A stretch of 64,000 bases of DNA from Kribbella amoyensis (GCF_007828865.1 NZ_VIVK01000001.1:5518001-5582000), one strand, 5' to 3'; counted from the first letter of the stretch, positions 1 through 8,583 are shown. Notes: generated from the letters alone by a model not told the origin. Translations and numbers: made by a program.

Positions 1-1
1 G

Positions 2-781
2 GCGCTGGCGAACGAGTCCGCGGGGGCGGCCGTCTCCACGATCGCCCCCGATCCGAGCGATGTCGTGGTCCGGCTGGCGATGTTCCGGTCGTGGCGGATC
101 GAGACCACCTCGGCCACGTCCGGTCTGACGCTCAGGATTCTCGGCTTCTACGTCGTCCGCCTCGCCGTGCCGGTCCTCGGCTTCGTGCTCTTCTGGATCG
201 CGCGCGAGTACTCCAGCGGCTTCTCCTGGCTGGCCCTCGTCGGCGGAACCGGGGCACTGTTGCTGCTCGGAGGACTGGTTCTCGCTCTCAGAGCCGCCAA
301 GAGCGCCGCTTTCGTCGGGTCGACCCTGGGGAAGGTCGTCGGCGGCCTGCGCCCGGCCGGCGGCGGGCCGGAGATCTGGAGCGGCCGGGTCGTCGAGTTC
401 CAGTCACACAGCGCCGACCGGGTCCGCCGCCACGGGGCCACCGCCGCGCTGGTACTCCTGCTGTACGTGCTGGTCGAGACCGGCGTCCTCATCACCTGCC
501 TGTCGTTCGCCGGCGTTCGGATCGACCCGGGCATCGTGCTGGTGCTCGGCTGCAGCTTCCTCGTCGTCTATCCGATGAACGGCCTTCCGATGATGGGACT
601 GGGCGTTCTCGACGCCGCCTACATCGCCTTCGTGACCGACTACAGCGATCTCGATCCGACCGATCTGCTCGGCGGCATGATCGTCTGGCGCCTGACGGTC
701 CAGGTCCTGCCGGTGCTCTTGGGATTGACGACACTCGCGTGGTGGCGGCGGACGACCGGAGCGTCGGCGGAGTCGGCGTAG
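2..781 (+). CDS. UPF0104/lysylphosphatidylglycerol synthase TM-type membrane protein, 5'-truncated
   Basis: The reading frame is open from the window edge, so the N-terminus is missing; 259 codons remain. The fragment has about five hydrophobic segments. A segment near the C-terminal third reads P-M-N-G-L-P-M-M-G-L-G-V, resembling the P-G-G-L-G-x-x-E loop of the YbhN/UPF0104 family related to the flippase domain of MprF; the usual Glu is replaced by Asp (G-V-L-D-A). Such proteins are inner-membrane proteins thought to move lipids or lipid-linked precursors. Its substrate cannot be told from the sequence. It ends just before a strong hairpin terminator. Identification rests on topology and this weak motif. 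Confidence 0.6.
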   Translation, partial: ALANESAGAAVSTIAPDPSDVVVRLAMFRSWRIETTSATSGLTLRILGFYVVRLAVPVLGFVLFWIAREYSSGFSWLALVGGTGALLLLGGLVLALRAAKSAAFVGSTLGKVVGGLRPAGGGPEIWSGRVVEFQSHSADRVRRHGATAALVLLLYVLVETGVLITCLSFAGVRIDPGIVLVLGCSFLVVYPMNGLPMMGLGVLDAAYIAFVTDYSDLDPTDLLGGMIVWRLTVQVLPVLLGLTTLAWWRRTTGASAESA

Positions 782-785
782 TCAG

Positions 786-813
786 GGTGCGGCGGCGTCG
801 AGGCCGCCGCACC
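786..813. terminator. Bidirectional hairpin terminator
   Basis: Perfect 11-bp inverted repeat GGTGCGGCGGC / GCCGCCGCACC with a 6-nt loop, lying between two convergent genes. There is no T-tract, as is usual in high-GC actinobacteria. Confidence 0.7.
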
Positions 814-825
814 TTCCGGGGGGAC

Positions 826-1203
826 TCACACGCCGAGTGCCTTGGCCTTGAGGACGTCGAACTCGGACGCGGAGATGATGCCACTGTCCAGCAGCGAGCG
901 AGCCTTCTCGATCTGGTCCGGCGCGGACGTGCCGGCGACCTGCCTGATGTAGGTCTCCTGGCGCTCTTGGGCCTCCCGATAGCTTCCCGCCGATCGCTCC
1001 GCCATGCCCTTGCCCTTGACGACGACGTAGACCAGCGCGGTCAGCAGGGGCAGGACGAACAGCCCGAGGATCCACAACGCCTTCGCGCCGCCGGAAGCTG
1101 TCCGATCGCGGAACAGGTCGGCCACGATCGAGAACATGGTGATCAGGTAGGCCGCGAAGCCGAAACCGATGACGATGAACCAGACGACGTCCCAGAATGA
1201 CAT
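826..1203 (-). CDS. Small SHOCT-domain membrane protein
   Basis: 125 residues. Two transmembrane segments (about 2-24 and 38-60) resemble the PLDc_N/cardiolipin synthase N-terminal arrangement; a charged linker follows, then a C-terminal SHOCT domain (about 96-123: I-E-K-A-R-S-L-L-D-S-G-I-I-S-x-x-E-F). SHOCT is a short oligomerisation module at protein ends. The ATG at 1203 is chosen because GGAAG lies 6 nt upstream and the protein then opens directly with a membrane segment; an upstream GTG-type extension adds only an arginine-rich, unrelated stretch. Function unknown beyond membrane location. Confidence 0.8.
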   Translation of the reverse strand: MSFWDVVWFIVIGFGFAAYLITMFSIVADLFRDRTASGGAKALWILGLFVLPLLTALVYVVVKGKGMAERSAGSYREAQERQETYIRQVAGTSAPDQIEKARSLLDSGIISASEFDVLKAKALGV

Positions 1204-1305
1204 GGCACTTCCTTCCTCGAGGGGCTGTTGCGTCGCCAGTGTGTTGGCGCGGCGTTCGCCCTGCCTCACCTCACAGGGGTGAATTGACCGGCCACTTCGC
1301 GTCGC

Positions 1306-1791
1306 TCAGTCCGCGAAGACGGCACGGATCGCCGCGTCCTGCTCGTCGCTCAGCAGCGCGAGGATCAGCTGGGGATGGTCGGCCGCGAAGGCGTCCCGGA
1401 TCGTGTCGATCACGCCCGCCGGCGCGAGCACGAACAGGGCCGACGTCCCGGGGGTGACCTCGTCGCGAACCTGATGCACGAAGCGGTCACAGATCCCGAC
1501 GTCCTGCAGCGAAGCCGACAGCGTTCCGCTGACCGCGCCGACGGCGGCACCGACCAGCGGAACGAAGAAGATCACGCCGAGCAGAAGACCCCACAACGAG
1601 GTGACCGATCCGTCCTGGCCGGTGCGGCCGGCGATCCGGCCGGTCGAGGGCTTCGGCCGCCCATCGACCCACGACACAGTGACGGCGTCGTGGACGCCGA
1701 GAAGGTGGCCTGCGGCAAGAACGCTCAACACTTCAGCGGCCTTGTCAGCGCCCTTCGGAGAGTCGAACCTCCAAACGGTCAACGCGCCCAT
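1306..1791 (-). CDS. DUF1269-type membrane-associated protein
   Basis: 161 residues. Begins M-G-A-L-T-V-W-R-F-D and keeps the family pattern: an N-terminal ferredoxin-like half that includes a 'D-A-V-T-V-S-W' strand, a glycine-rich hydrophobic segment (about residues 68-92, L-L-L-G-V-I-F-F-V-P-L-V-G-A-A-V-G-A), then an acidic C-terminal half ending in an E-Q-D-A-A-I-R helix. DUF1269 proteins are common in actinobacteria and their role is not known. The ATG at 1791 is preferred over an upstream in-frame start, which would add ten mostly arginine residues. Monocistronic, no clear terminator seen. Confidence 0.75.
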   Translation of the reverse strand: MGALTVWRFDSPKGADKAAEVLSVLAAGHLLGVHDAVTVSWVDGRPKPSTGRIAGRTGQDGSVTSLWGLLLGVIFFVPLVGAAVGAVSGTLSASLQDVGICDRFVHQVRDEVTPGTSALFVLAPAGVIDTIRDAFAADHPQLILALLSDEQDAAIRAVFAD

Positions 1792-2042
1792 GGATCGTTC
1801 CCTTCGGCGTCGCGAGCGCACCGGCGCTCCCGTTGGTCCGGGGCCGGCCCAACCACTCTGCTCAACCCGGACACCTCAGGACGTCGCCCGATTCGGGTGA
1901 GATCCGCCCTGGCCCCTGGGTGGAGCAGATGCCGAGCCGGGTGCCGAGCCGAGTTCCTGGACGTGGAGACGGTGTCGTTCGAGGCTCCCGGCGCGAACGG
2001 CGCGGTCGTCGCCCGCCAACCGTAGATCGCTAAGCTGCGCAG

Positions 2043-2681
2043 GTGACTGGAGGATTCGAGGGGTGGCCGCGGGGCGCTTTCGACGTGCTTCTCCAGCTCG
2101 ACGGTGATCCTTCGGCGGAGGTTCGGCGGCGGTGGCGGGGTGAGCGGGAGGAACTGGTCCGGCGGCCGATGGTGGAGTTGCTGAACGCGATCGCCGACGC
2201 GGATCCGGAGTACGAGGACTTCGCCGTTTGGGGGTACGGGGAGGTGCTCGTCCAGGCTTGGCAGCGGCAGAGTGCGATCGTGCGAATGGCCCGGAACGTC
2301 GAACTGGGGGTTCGGTTCGATCTCGACGGGCTGGAGGTCGGGGTGGCGTGGTGGTACGCGCCGTCGGAGCAGGTCGAGCGGTACCGGGCGGCGGTGGCGG
2401 ATCCGGGGACCGGGCGGCGGCTGGTCGCGATCGTGCGGAAGCTCGAACGGGAGGGGTTCGCGCTCTCCGGCGACTTGCTGAAGCGGCCGTTGCGCGGGTA
2501 TCCCGCCGACCATCCGCGGGCGGAGCTGCTGCGGCATCGGTCGGTGATCGCGTCGCGGCCGCTCGGGTGTGAGGACTGGATCCACACCGCCGCTGCGGCA
2601 GATCGGGTGCTTGCCGCGTTCGCCCAGCTGCGGCCGTTGACCAGGTGGCTCGTCAAGAACGTCGCTCAGCAGCGACCCTGA
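2043..2681 (+). CDS. DUF2461 (TIGR02453-like) protein
   Basis: 212 residues with a GTG start. The N-terminus has an F-x-G-W-P-x-G-A-F-D-V-L-x-Q-L-D pattern, close to the usual F-x-x-x-x-x-x-F-x-x-L opening of DUF2461; the middle shows W-W-Y-A-P and K-R-P-L-R-G-Y-P-A-D-H-P, the latter being the K-x-x-P-x-G-Y-x-x-D-H-P signature of the family, where the helper strand is followed by 'L-L-R-H-R-S'. Members are small alpha/beta proteins of unknown function widespread in bacteria. Codon usage shows fewer C-ending codons than its neighbours (many GGG, CGG), but GC content is similarly high. Confidence 0.75.
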   Translation: MTGGFEGWPRGAFDVLLQLDGDPSAEVRRRWRGEREELVRRPMVELLNAIADADPEYEDFAVWGYGEVLVQAWQRQSAIVRMARNVELGVRFDLDGLEVGVAWWYAPSEQVERYRAAVADPGTGRRLVAIVRKLEREGFALSGDLLKRPLRGYPADHPRAELLRHRSVIASRPLGCEDWIHTAAAADRVLAAFAQLRPLTRWLVKNVAQQRP

Positions 2682-2779
2682 CCCGAGCCGAGAGCGGTCA
2701 TATCTGGGACATTGTGCAGTGGGATAGTAGGAGCTGAGGATAATCGAGCCTCCAATGACTGCCGGCCGAGGGAGTGCTC

Positions 2780-2989
2780 GTGACTGTGTCCCCGGCTGCC
2801 GAGTCGCTCGGGATGGGCACGGTGTTCGTGGGAGCGATTCGTGATCGGCCGCTGGAGGTGGCCGCGGAGCTCGGGCTGCCGCAGAGTTGGGTACAGCGGG
2901 TCGCCGGCCGGTTCGGCAGCATCGACGGGCTGAAGGGTCGCGAACACCTGCGGGAGGCGCTGCGTACCCAGGGCTTCGAGCTTGGCTGA
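2780..2989 (+). CDS. Short hypothetical protein
   Basis: 69 residues from a GTG placed 6 nt after CGAGGGA; another in-frame GTG lies 6 nt upstream at 2774. No family is recognised. The sequence is soluble, with an A-A-E-L-G-L-P-Q-S-W-V-Q-R-V-A helix that could be one helix of a helix-turn-helix fold, but the protein is too short to judge. The GC pattern at third positions supports real coding. Its stop is only 6 nt from the end of the convergent acetyltransferase gene. Confidence 0.5.
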   Translation: MTVSPAAESLGMGTVFVGAIRDRPLEVAAELGLPQSWVQRVAGRFGSIDGLKGREHLREALRTQGFELG

Positions 2990-2995
2990 GGTGAC

Positions 2996-3580
2996 TCAGG
3001 CGGCAGCAACAGTCCGGGTGACGACCCAACGATGTGGGGCGATCGGTCGAGTCCGTGTGAACCCGTGGTTCTCGAAGGCGGCCATGGGACCGGTGTGGAG
3101 GAAGGAGCCGGAGACCTTGCGGTCGTCGGTCTCCTCGGGATAGCCCTCGACGGTACCGCCGCCGAGGCGGGCGATCTCGGCCAGGGCTCCGCCGAGGGCC
3201 GCGTTGGCGACGCCGCGACCGCGGAGGCCTTTGCCGGTGAAGAAGCAGGTGATTCGCCAGTCCGGCAACGTGGTCAGGCCCTTCTCGTACAGCCGGCGGC
3301 TCTTGATCTGCGGAAGTTCGTCGGGGGAGCCGAACTGACACCAGCCGACGCACCGATCGTCGGCGAACACCAAGGCGGCGTGGGTCCGGCCTTCGCGGAC
3401 GCGTTCTTCCTTCTCGCTACGGTTCTGCGCCGCGGTCCGGTCCTTGCCCAGCTTCACGTGGAAGCCGACGCACCAGCAGCCGCCCCACACGCCGTTGTTC
3501 GCTTCCACGAGTTCCGCGAACGCGGGCCAGGTGTCGACGTCCAACGACCGGACCGAGAGTTCGGCATCCGACCTGACCAC
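2996..3580 (-). CDS. GNAT-family N-acetyltransferase
   Basis: 194 residues. The GTG at 3580 is preceded by a near-perfect AGGAGGTCAC ribosome site, which settles the start against a much longer upstream frame. The acetyl-CoA loop is seen as F-F-T-G-K-G-L-R-G-R-G-V-A-N-A-A-L (pattern R-G-x-G-x-A), followed by a helix and by a Y-P-E-E strand-loop; the C-terminus has H-T-G-P-M-A-A-F-E-N-H-G-F, the usual last GNAT helix and strand. The N-terminal region is cysteine and tryptophan rich (W-G-G-C-W-C-V-G-F-H). The acyl acceptor is unknown. Transcribed alone, divergent from the MDMPI gene. Confidence 0.85.
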   Translation of the reverse strand: MVRSDAELSVRSLDVDTWPAFAELVEANNGVWGGCWCVGFHVKLGKDRTAAQNRSEKEERVREGRTHAALVFADDRCVGWCQFGSPDELPQIKSRRLYEKGLTTLPDWRITCFFTGKGLRGRGVANAALGGALAEIARLGGGTVEGYPEETDDRKVSGSFLHTGPMAAFENHGFTRTRPIAPHRWVVTRTVAAA

Positions 3581-3796
3581 GTGACCTCCTCGGAATCGGA
3601 GCACTGCTGGTGGACCGACGATCAGTTCAGCAGACCGATGGTCCAAAGGCGAGCAGCGCCAGTCGTTTGACCGATGCGTAGACGGCAGGCCAGCTCCTAG
3701 CCTCGCCACCATGGGAAAAATCAGCACACTTCGACGAGGATCAGACGGTCGCCTCGTTGCGCTAGCTTGCCGTCGAGGCCTGAGGAAGGTGGACCG

Positions 3797-4573
3797 ATGA
3801 ACACATCCGCGTACTTGGACGCCGTTGTCGAGCAGACGAAGACCTTCGCCGAGTGGGTGGACGGCAAGGACGCGTCGGCCCCGGTACCGACCTGTCCGGA
3901 GTGGACGCTGGCCGATCTCGTCGACCACGTCGGTTCGGTGCAGCGCATGGTGACGATGCTCGTGAGCGACCGGATGGCCGAGCCGAGCAAGGCGTTCGAG
4001 GGGTACGTCCCGGCTCCGACCGATTCGGCCGAGTGGGGAGCGTGGCTGACCGGTACCGCGGCCGAGGCGCAGCAGGCGTTCTCATCGGTCGACGACACCA
4101 CTCCGGTGTGGGATCCCTCCGGTGCTGCCGCGGGCGTGCCGTTCTGGTCGCGTCGGCTGTTCGGTGAGGTCTGCGTACACCGCGCGGATGCGGCCGCGAC
4201 GGTCGGGAAGCCGTACGAGCTGGCGCCGGAGTACGCCGTGGAGGCCATCGAGGACTGGCTCGACACGCTGACCTCCCAGGGCTACTGGGAGAACCGGCCG
4301 GACTTCGCCGAGGGAATGCGCGGCGACGGCCAGACCCTGCACTTCCACGCCACCGACGCCGCCGGGGAGTGGCTGGCCCGCCGGCAGCCCGACCGGGTCG
4401 CCCTGGAACGCACCCACGGCGAGGCGGACGTGACGGTCAGCGGCCATGCCTCCGACCTCCTGCTCGTCATCAGCCGGCGAAGCCCGCTCAGCGCGGTGCC
4501 TGGCCTGGACATTCAGGGGGAGCGCGCCCTGTTCGAGCACTGGGTCGGTCACATGGACTGGGTCACCGGCTGA
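3797..4573 (+). CDS. Maleylpyruvate isomerase-family mycothiol-dependent enzyme (MDMPI/DinB fold)
   Basis: 258 residues. It has the TIGR03083 layout: an N-terminal four-helix DinB-like domain with C-P-E-W-T-L-A-D-L-V-D-H-V-G (His about 46 would be a metal ligand) and G-E-V-C-V-H-R-A-D (Glu and second His ligands), then a smaller C-terminal SCP-like domain ending L-F-E-H-W-V-G-H-M-D. The family uses mycothiol as cofactor or substrate for thiol transfer and isomerisation, acting in the cytosol; most members have no assigned substrate. The ATG at 3797 follows GAAGGTGGA and removes ten upstream residues of a longer frame. Convergent with the DUF4139 gene 12 nt away. Confidence 0.85.
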   Translation: MNTSAYLDAVVEQTKTFAEWVDGKDASAPVPTCPEWTLADLVDHVGSVQRMVTMLVSDRMAEPSKAFEGYVPAPTDSAEWGAWLTGTAAEAQQAFSSVDDTTPVWDPSGAAAGVPFWSRRLFGEVCVHRADAAATVGKPYELAPEYAVEAIEDWLDTLTSQGYWENRPDFAEGMRGDGQTLHFHATDAAGEWLARRQPDRVALERTHGEADVTVSGHASDLLLVISRRSPLSAVPGLDIQGERALFEHWVGHMDWVTG

Positions 4574-4585
4574 AGGGGCACTGGG

Positions 4586-6160
4586 TCATTCCCTCCAGCC
4601 CGAGAGCTCTACCGACTTGGCCGTCTCGACCCTGAAGGCGAGCTTGATCTGCTGCTCCTTGCCGGCGGCCAGGTCGAGCTTCCAGGTCACGACGCCAAGA
4701 TCGGTGGTCTCGGTCGGCTCCGGACTCGTGGTGATGGGTTTGATGGTGATCTCGTGGTCGCGAGACACCGGGAGCTGATCGATGACCGTGACCTTCGCGC
4801 TGCGCGGGGTGTGGTTCTCGATGGTGGTCTCGTACTCGACCTCACGGCGGCGCGTCGAGCCCAGGGTCGCCTTGGTGGCGGTGCGACGGGTCAGCTTTCG
4901 GGTCACGCGGATGCGGTCGTCCAGGCCTAGGGCCAGCTCGACGTCTTCGCCGGGAGCCCACATCGGCAACGCCGCCGAGCCGACGAAGTCCGACTCGTGG
5001 AAGATCGCGGCTCGGCCGGCGGGGAGCGCGTGGGTGGAGGAGTTGACCACCGTCGCGCGGAGGTGGACGTCGGTCGAGCGGACCGGCGCGGTGACGTAGT
5101 CCAGCTCGGCTTCGAGATCGATCGAGGCGATGGTCGCGCGGTGGGAGGCTCCGTCCGCGGGGACCGCGACCGGGCGCGGTGGGGTGTACGTGGCCGCCGT
5201 CATGCCCTGCTCGACCGTGGCCGACAGGTCGGCGAACACGGGAGCCTCCGCAGCGTCGTAATCGGCCATCTCGGCGCTGAAGCCACGCTTGACCGAGCCG
5301 CCTCGCGCGGCAGCGGCAGCGGGCGCGGCGGCGACCGGGACCGGCGGGTGATAGCGGTCGAGGTACCAGGGGGCCAGCTCGGGGACCTTCGCGGCGACCG
5401 TGGGACGGGCGGTCGACAGCTCGAGGTGGCACTCGGGCCAGTCCTCGCCGGTGTGTTGGGTGACCAGGCCGTACCAGTTCAGGGTCAGCTCGTCGCCGGT
5501 CAGGCGGACGTCGTACGAGCTGGTCCAGCCGGCGCCGGCGACGACGTACGAGAGCTCGAGCTGTACTTCGGCCTCGGACTCCAGTTCGAGCGAGACGGCG
5601 GCGGTCCGGCGGTCCGGGGTGCGCTGCTGGGTGATCGCGGCCAGGCGGCGGTCGGCGGCCGCGAGACGTTCCTCGGCTTCACGGCGCGAGGTAGCCAGCT
5701 CGCGTCGCTTCGACCGTACGGCGGAGAGGCGGTCGGCCAGCGAGTCGGTGAATCCGCCGAGCTCGGCGCCGGGTTCACCGCCGGCGAGGGACCGGGCGAA
5801 CGTGCCGCCGGCTCGGTGGGCGAGCTGGGTGAGGAACGTGTCGAGCTGGGCCTGGACGTCGTCGGCGTCAGCGAGCTCCGCGACTTCGGCCTGGGCCTCC
5901 CGTCGTTGCCGCTCCAGCTCGGCAACGGTCTCGTCCGGCGCCTGCGGGTGGACCTGGGTCGCCACGTCCACGCCGAGCACGGTCGCGGGCCCGCGGCCGG
6001 AGACCCGTACCGAGTCCTCCTGCAACGACAGCGGCAGCGGCTGGACGTACACGGTCTGGCTGCCCGCCGGCACCGTGATCGTGCCGCGCCGGGTCACCCG
6101 CGCCCGGTCCGGGTACACGGTGACTGCTGCGATCGGCGCGTCCACCACGAGTTCGCTCAT
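4586..6160 (-). CDS. DUF4139/DUF4140 (mucoidy inhibitor MuiA-like) protein
   Basis: 524 residues. N-terminal DUF4140 region starts V-T-V-Y-P-D-R-A-R-V-T-R-R-G (about residues 11-24), then a coiled-coil stretch (about 95-185, E-L-E-R-Q-R-R-E-A-Q-A-E-V), then the large DUF4139 beta domain with S-Y-V-V-A-G-A-G-W-T-S-S-Y-D-V-R and a C-terminal I-E-N-H-T-P-R-S-A-K-V / P-V-S-R-D-H-E-I-T pattern. This is the layout of MuiA-like proteins, whose biochemical role is unknown. No signal peptide, so cytosolic. The ATG at 6160 gives the family-like N-terminus; an upstream longer frame is non-coding sequence. Confidence 0.85.
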   Translation of the reverse strand: MSELVVDAPIAAVTVYPDRARVTRRGTITVPAGSQTVYVQPLPLSLQEDSVRVSGRGPATVLGVDVATQVHPQAPDETVAELERQRREAQAEVAELADADDVQAQLDTFLTQLAHRAGGTFARSLAGGEPGAELGGFTDSLADRLSAVRSKRRELATSRREAEERLAAADRRLAAITQQRTPDRRTAAVSLELESEAEVQLELSYVVAGAGWTSSYDVRLTGDELTLNWYGLVTQHTGEDWPECHLELSTARPTVAAKVPELAPWYLDRYHPPVPVAAAPAAAAARGGSVKRGFSAEMADYDAAEAPVFADLSATVEQGMTAATYTPPRPVAVPADGASHRATIASIDLEAELDYVTAPVRSTDVHLRATVVNSSTHALPAGRAAIFHESDFVGSAALPMWAPGEDVELALGLDDRIRVTRKLTRRTATKATLGSTRRREVEYETTIENHTPRSAKVTVIDQLPVSRDHEITIKPITTSPEPTETTDLGVVTWKLDLAAGKEQQIKLAFRVETAKSVELSGWRE

Positions 6161-6284
6161 GCCCCGACAGTAGCCGCGCGACGGTGCTCGGCCGGGTGAA
6201 TTCGGTTGACGCTGCTGGAAGGGTGCTGGTCTGCTGTGGGGCGGTGTGCCGGGTGGGCCGGTGCGGAGTGAAAGGAGGAGAGCG

Positions 6285-6371
6285 ATGGTTGTTCTGTCCT
6301 GCAACTTTGCTCTGAAAGGTTCTTCGGTTTGGCATTCGCACGGTCGTTCAGTTGTGAGCATTGCGGCGTAG
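6285..6371 (+). CDS. 28-residue upstream ORF overlapping the RNHCP gene
   Basis: An ATG sits 6 nt behind AAAGGAGGAG, the best ribosome site in this region, yet opens only 28 codons before a TAG. It ends inside the RNHCP gene, which is read in another frame and starts at a poor TTG. The peptide (starts M-V-V-L-S-C-N-F) resembles nothing known. It may be a leader peptide coupled to the RNHCP gene, or the mark of a frameshift near the RNHCP start. The site is seen; translation is inference. Confidence 0.35.
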   Translation: MVVLSCNFALKGSSVWHSHGRSVVSIAA

Positions 6372-6751
6372 AGGTCTCCCTCGACGCCCCTGGAACCACC
6401 CATCGGAATCATTGCCCGAGTTGCCTGTGGTCGCGGCATCTCGATCGGAACGTGCCGGGTGATCGGAAGGCCGATTGCTCCGGCGGGATGGAACCCATCG
6501 CGGTCACCGTCCGCGGCGAGGGCCGCTGGGTCCTCGTTCACCGGTGTACCAATTGCGGGCGCCTGCGGCTCAACAAGACCGCCGGGGACGACAACGTCCT
6601 GCTGTTGATGCGGCTGGCAGCGCTGCCGCTGACCATGCCGTTCGTCCCGTTCGCCGCGGATCCCGGCAGCAACGGCATCAGCACCAGCAACGGCGACAGC
6701 CGGGTACCCCCTGCCCGCAAGCCGCGGGCGCGGAAGGCGAAGACTTCCTGA
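6329..6751 (+). CDS. RNHCP domain protein
   Basis: 140 residues. Has the complete RNHCP signature: C-E-H-C-G (residues 9-13), then H-R-N-H-C-P-S-C-L-W-S-x-H-L-D, D-C-x-G-G-M-E-P, and a last pair H-R-C-T-N-C-G. These Cys pairs and His suggest two zinc sites. The family is common in Gram-positive bacteria, function unknown. The C-terminal 25 residues are basic (K-P-R-A-R-K-A-K-T). No ATG or GTG is available in frame; TTG at 6329, 9 nt after AAAGG, gives a length matching the family. See the overlapping upstream ORF for the start problem. Confidence 0.8.
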   Translation: MAFARSFSCEHCGVEVSLDAPGTTHRNHCPSCLWSRHLDRNVPGDRKADCSGGMEPIAVTVRGEGRWVLVHRCTNCGRLRLNKTAGDDNVLLLMRLAALPLTMPFVPFAADPGSNGISTSNGDSRVPPARKPRARKAKTS

Positions 6752-6754
6752 TCG

Positions 6755-7861
6755 TCAGCGGGCGATCGGGAGTTGGACCCGGACGGTGAGGCCGCCTTCG
6801 CGGCGAGGCGTGAGCAGGAGCGTGCCCTTGTGGGCCTGGGTGATGCTCTTGACGATCGCCAGGCCGAGGCCGAGGCCGACGCCGGCGTGATCGGTCCGGA
6901 CTCTTTCGGCGCCGCGCTGGAAGGGTTCGACCAGGGTCGACACCACCTCGGGCGAGAGGTCCTTGCCGGTGTTCTCCACGGTGAGGACCACTCCCTCGGG
7001 GTACGCGGTGGTGGTGACCCAGACGGTCCCGTGGTCGGGGAGATTGTGGACGATCGCGTTGTGGACGAGGTTGGTCGTCAGTTGCAGGAGGAGCGCGGGG
7101 GAGCCGAGGGTCGGAGCGATGTCGCCCGCGACTTCGAGGGTGATGCCGTTCTTCTCCGCGAGGGGGAGCAACGTCTCGGCGGCTTCCTCCGCGGTCAGCG
7201 ACAGGTCGACGGGTTCGCGGTCGAAGGAGCCCTGGTCGGCCCGGCTGAGGACGAGGAGGGCCTCGGTCAGGTCGATGGCGCGAGCGTTGACGGCGTGCAG
7301 ACGATCGACCAGGACCCCGTGGTCGCGGGTCATGTCGTTGCGGGCGACGTCGAGCAGGCTCTGCGTGATCGCGAGCGGGGTCCGCAGTTCGTGGGAGGCG
7401 TTGGCGGCGAATCGTCGTTGCTCGGCGACGTGAGCCTCGAGGCGGGCGAGCATGCCGTCGAAGGCGTCGGCGAGCTCGCGGAACTCGTCGGTGCTGCCCT
7501 CCAGCTCGATCCGGTGGGAGAGCGACCCACTCGTCGCCATCCGGGTCGCCTCGGTGATGCGGGACAGCGGTGCGAGCATCCGGCCGGCCAGGATCCAGCC
7601 GCCGACCAGGCCGAAGGCCAGCAGGATCGCCATCACCGCGGCGGCTCGCGGGGCGAAGACCTGCAGCAGGACCGACCGGATCGGGAAGACGCCCTTGTCC
7701 AGGTCACCCTCGACATCGCCCATGAGGAGTGCCCGCTCGGGGACGTAGCGGAGCAGGAACAGCCACACGGCGCCGAGCAACAGGGTGCCCGCGAGCATGA
7801 GGAATCCGGCATAGCTGAGGGTGAGCTTGAGGCGGACGCTCCACCCCGGCCGCCTAGCCAC
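6755..7861 (-). CDS. vanS: VanS sensor histidine kinase (glycopeptide sensor)
   Basis: 368 residues. TM1 about 13-37, a short outside loop (38-72), TM2 about 73-93, HAMP domain, then H157 in N-A-S-H-E-L-R-T-P-L-A, N box L-V-H-N-A-I-V-H-N, and G boxes H-A-G-V-G-L-G-L-G-L-A-I-V. The sequence closely matches my memory of the Streptomyces coelicolor VanS, including R-L-K-L-T-L-S-Y-A-G-F-L-M at the start and G-W-I-L-A-G-R-M-L-A-P-L. That class senses vancomycin-type drugs and phosphorylates VanR; without drug it acts as a VanR phosphatase. The GTG start at 7861 overlaps the vanR stop by 8 nt, showing translational coupling. Confidence 0.93.
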   Translation of the reverse strand: MARRPGWSVRLKLTLSYAGFLMLAGTLLLGAVWLFLLRYVPERALLMGDVEGDLDKGVFPIRSVLLQVFAPRAAAVMAILLAFGLVGGWILAGRMLAPLSRITEATRMATSGSLSHRIELEGSTDEFRELADAFDGMLARLEAHVAEQRRFAANASHELRTPLAITQSLLDVARNDMTRDHGVLVDRLHAVNARAIDLTEALLVLSRADQGSFDREPVDLSLTAEEAAETLLPLAEKNGITLEVAGDIAPTLGSPALLLQLTTNLVHNAIVHNLPDHGTVWVTTTAYPEGVVLTVENTGKDLSPEVVSTLVEPFQRGAERVRTDHAGVGLGLGLAIVKSITQAHKGTLLLTPRREGGLTVRVQLPIAR

Positions 7862-8561
7862 GGCCGCCTCCGACCCTCCCGGTACCGGCTGCGGTGCCTG
7901 CCGTGGTGTCGATGCAGTACCCGGAGCCGGCCACGGTACTGATGATGCCGGGTTCGCCGAGGCGTTTGCGCAGGGCCGAGACGGTGATCCGGACCGCGTT
8001 GGTGAACGGGTCGGCGTTCTCGTCCCAGGCCCGGGCCAGGAGTTCCTCGGCGCTGACGACCCCACCTTCGGCAGCGACGAGAACCTCGAGGACGGCGAAC
8101 TGCTTCCGGGTGAGCGCCACGTACCGCCCGTCGCGGTACACCTCGCGCCGGAACGGGTCCAGCCGCAGCCCGGCGATCTCCCGGACCGGGGGCCGGTTGT
8201 ACGCGCGCCGGCGGTCCAGGGCCCGGAGCCGGAGGACGAGCTCCTGCAGCGCGAACGGCTTGGTGAGGTAGTCGTCGGCGCCGAGCTCGAACCCGGACGC
8301 CTTGTCGTCGAGCCGGTCCGCGGCGGTCAGCATCAGGATCGGCATCCCGCTGCCGGAGGCAACGATGTGCTCGGCGATCTCGTCGCCGGACGGGCCGGGG
8401 ATGTCGCGGTCGAGGACGGCGATGTCGTAGGCGTTGATGCCGAGCAGTTCGAGCGCGGTGTCCCCGTCACCGGCGACGTCGGCGGCGATCGCCTCCAGGC
8501 GGAGGCCGTCCCGGACCGCGGTCGCCAGCTCGGGCTCGTCTTCGACAATCAGCACGCGCAC
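7854..8561 (-). CDS. vanR: VanR response regulator (OmpR/PhoB family)
   Basis: 235 residues. Receiver domain 1-115 with E7-D8 acidic pocket, phospho-acceptor D51 in V-L-D-R-D-I-P-G, and the K in L-T-K-P-F; C-terminal winged helix about 130-225. D51 matches the known VanR phosphorylation site of S. coelicolor. VanR~P should activate the facing van genes. The GTG at 8561 is chosen because the protein then opens V-R-V-L-I-V-E-D-E-P like other family members; the longer upstream frame would run into the divergent promoter region. It forms an operon with vanS. Confidence 0.93.
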   Translation of the reverse strand: MRVLIVEDEPELATAVRDGLRLEAIAADVAGDGDTALELLGINAYDIAVLDRDIPGPSGDEIAEHIVASGSGMPILMLTAADRLDDKASGFELGADDYLTKPFALQELVLRLRALDRRRAYNRPPVREIAGLRLDPFRREVYRDGRYVALTRKQFAVLEVLVAAEGGVVSAEELLARAWDENADPFTNAVRITVSALRKRLGEPGIISTVAGSGYCIDTTAGTAAGTGRVGGGRG

Positions 8562-8583
8562 AAGGTCGATGCTACGAGCCCGG

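Noticed and set aside
3711..3800. 29-codon ORF ending in an ATGA overlap with the MDMPI gene
   Set aside because: No ribosome site before its ATG and arginine-rich frame-shadow composition; the overlap is probably chance.
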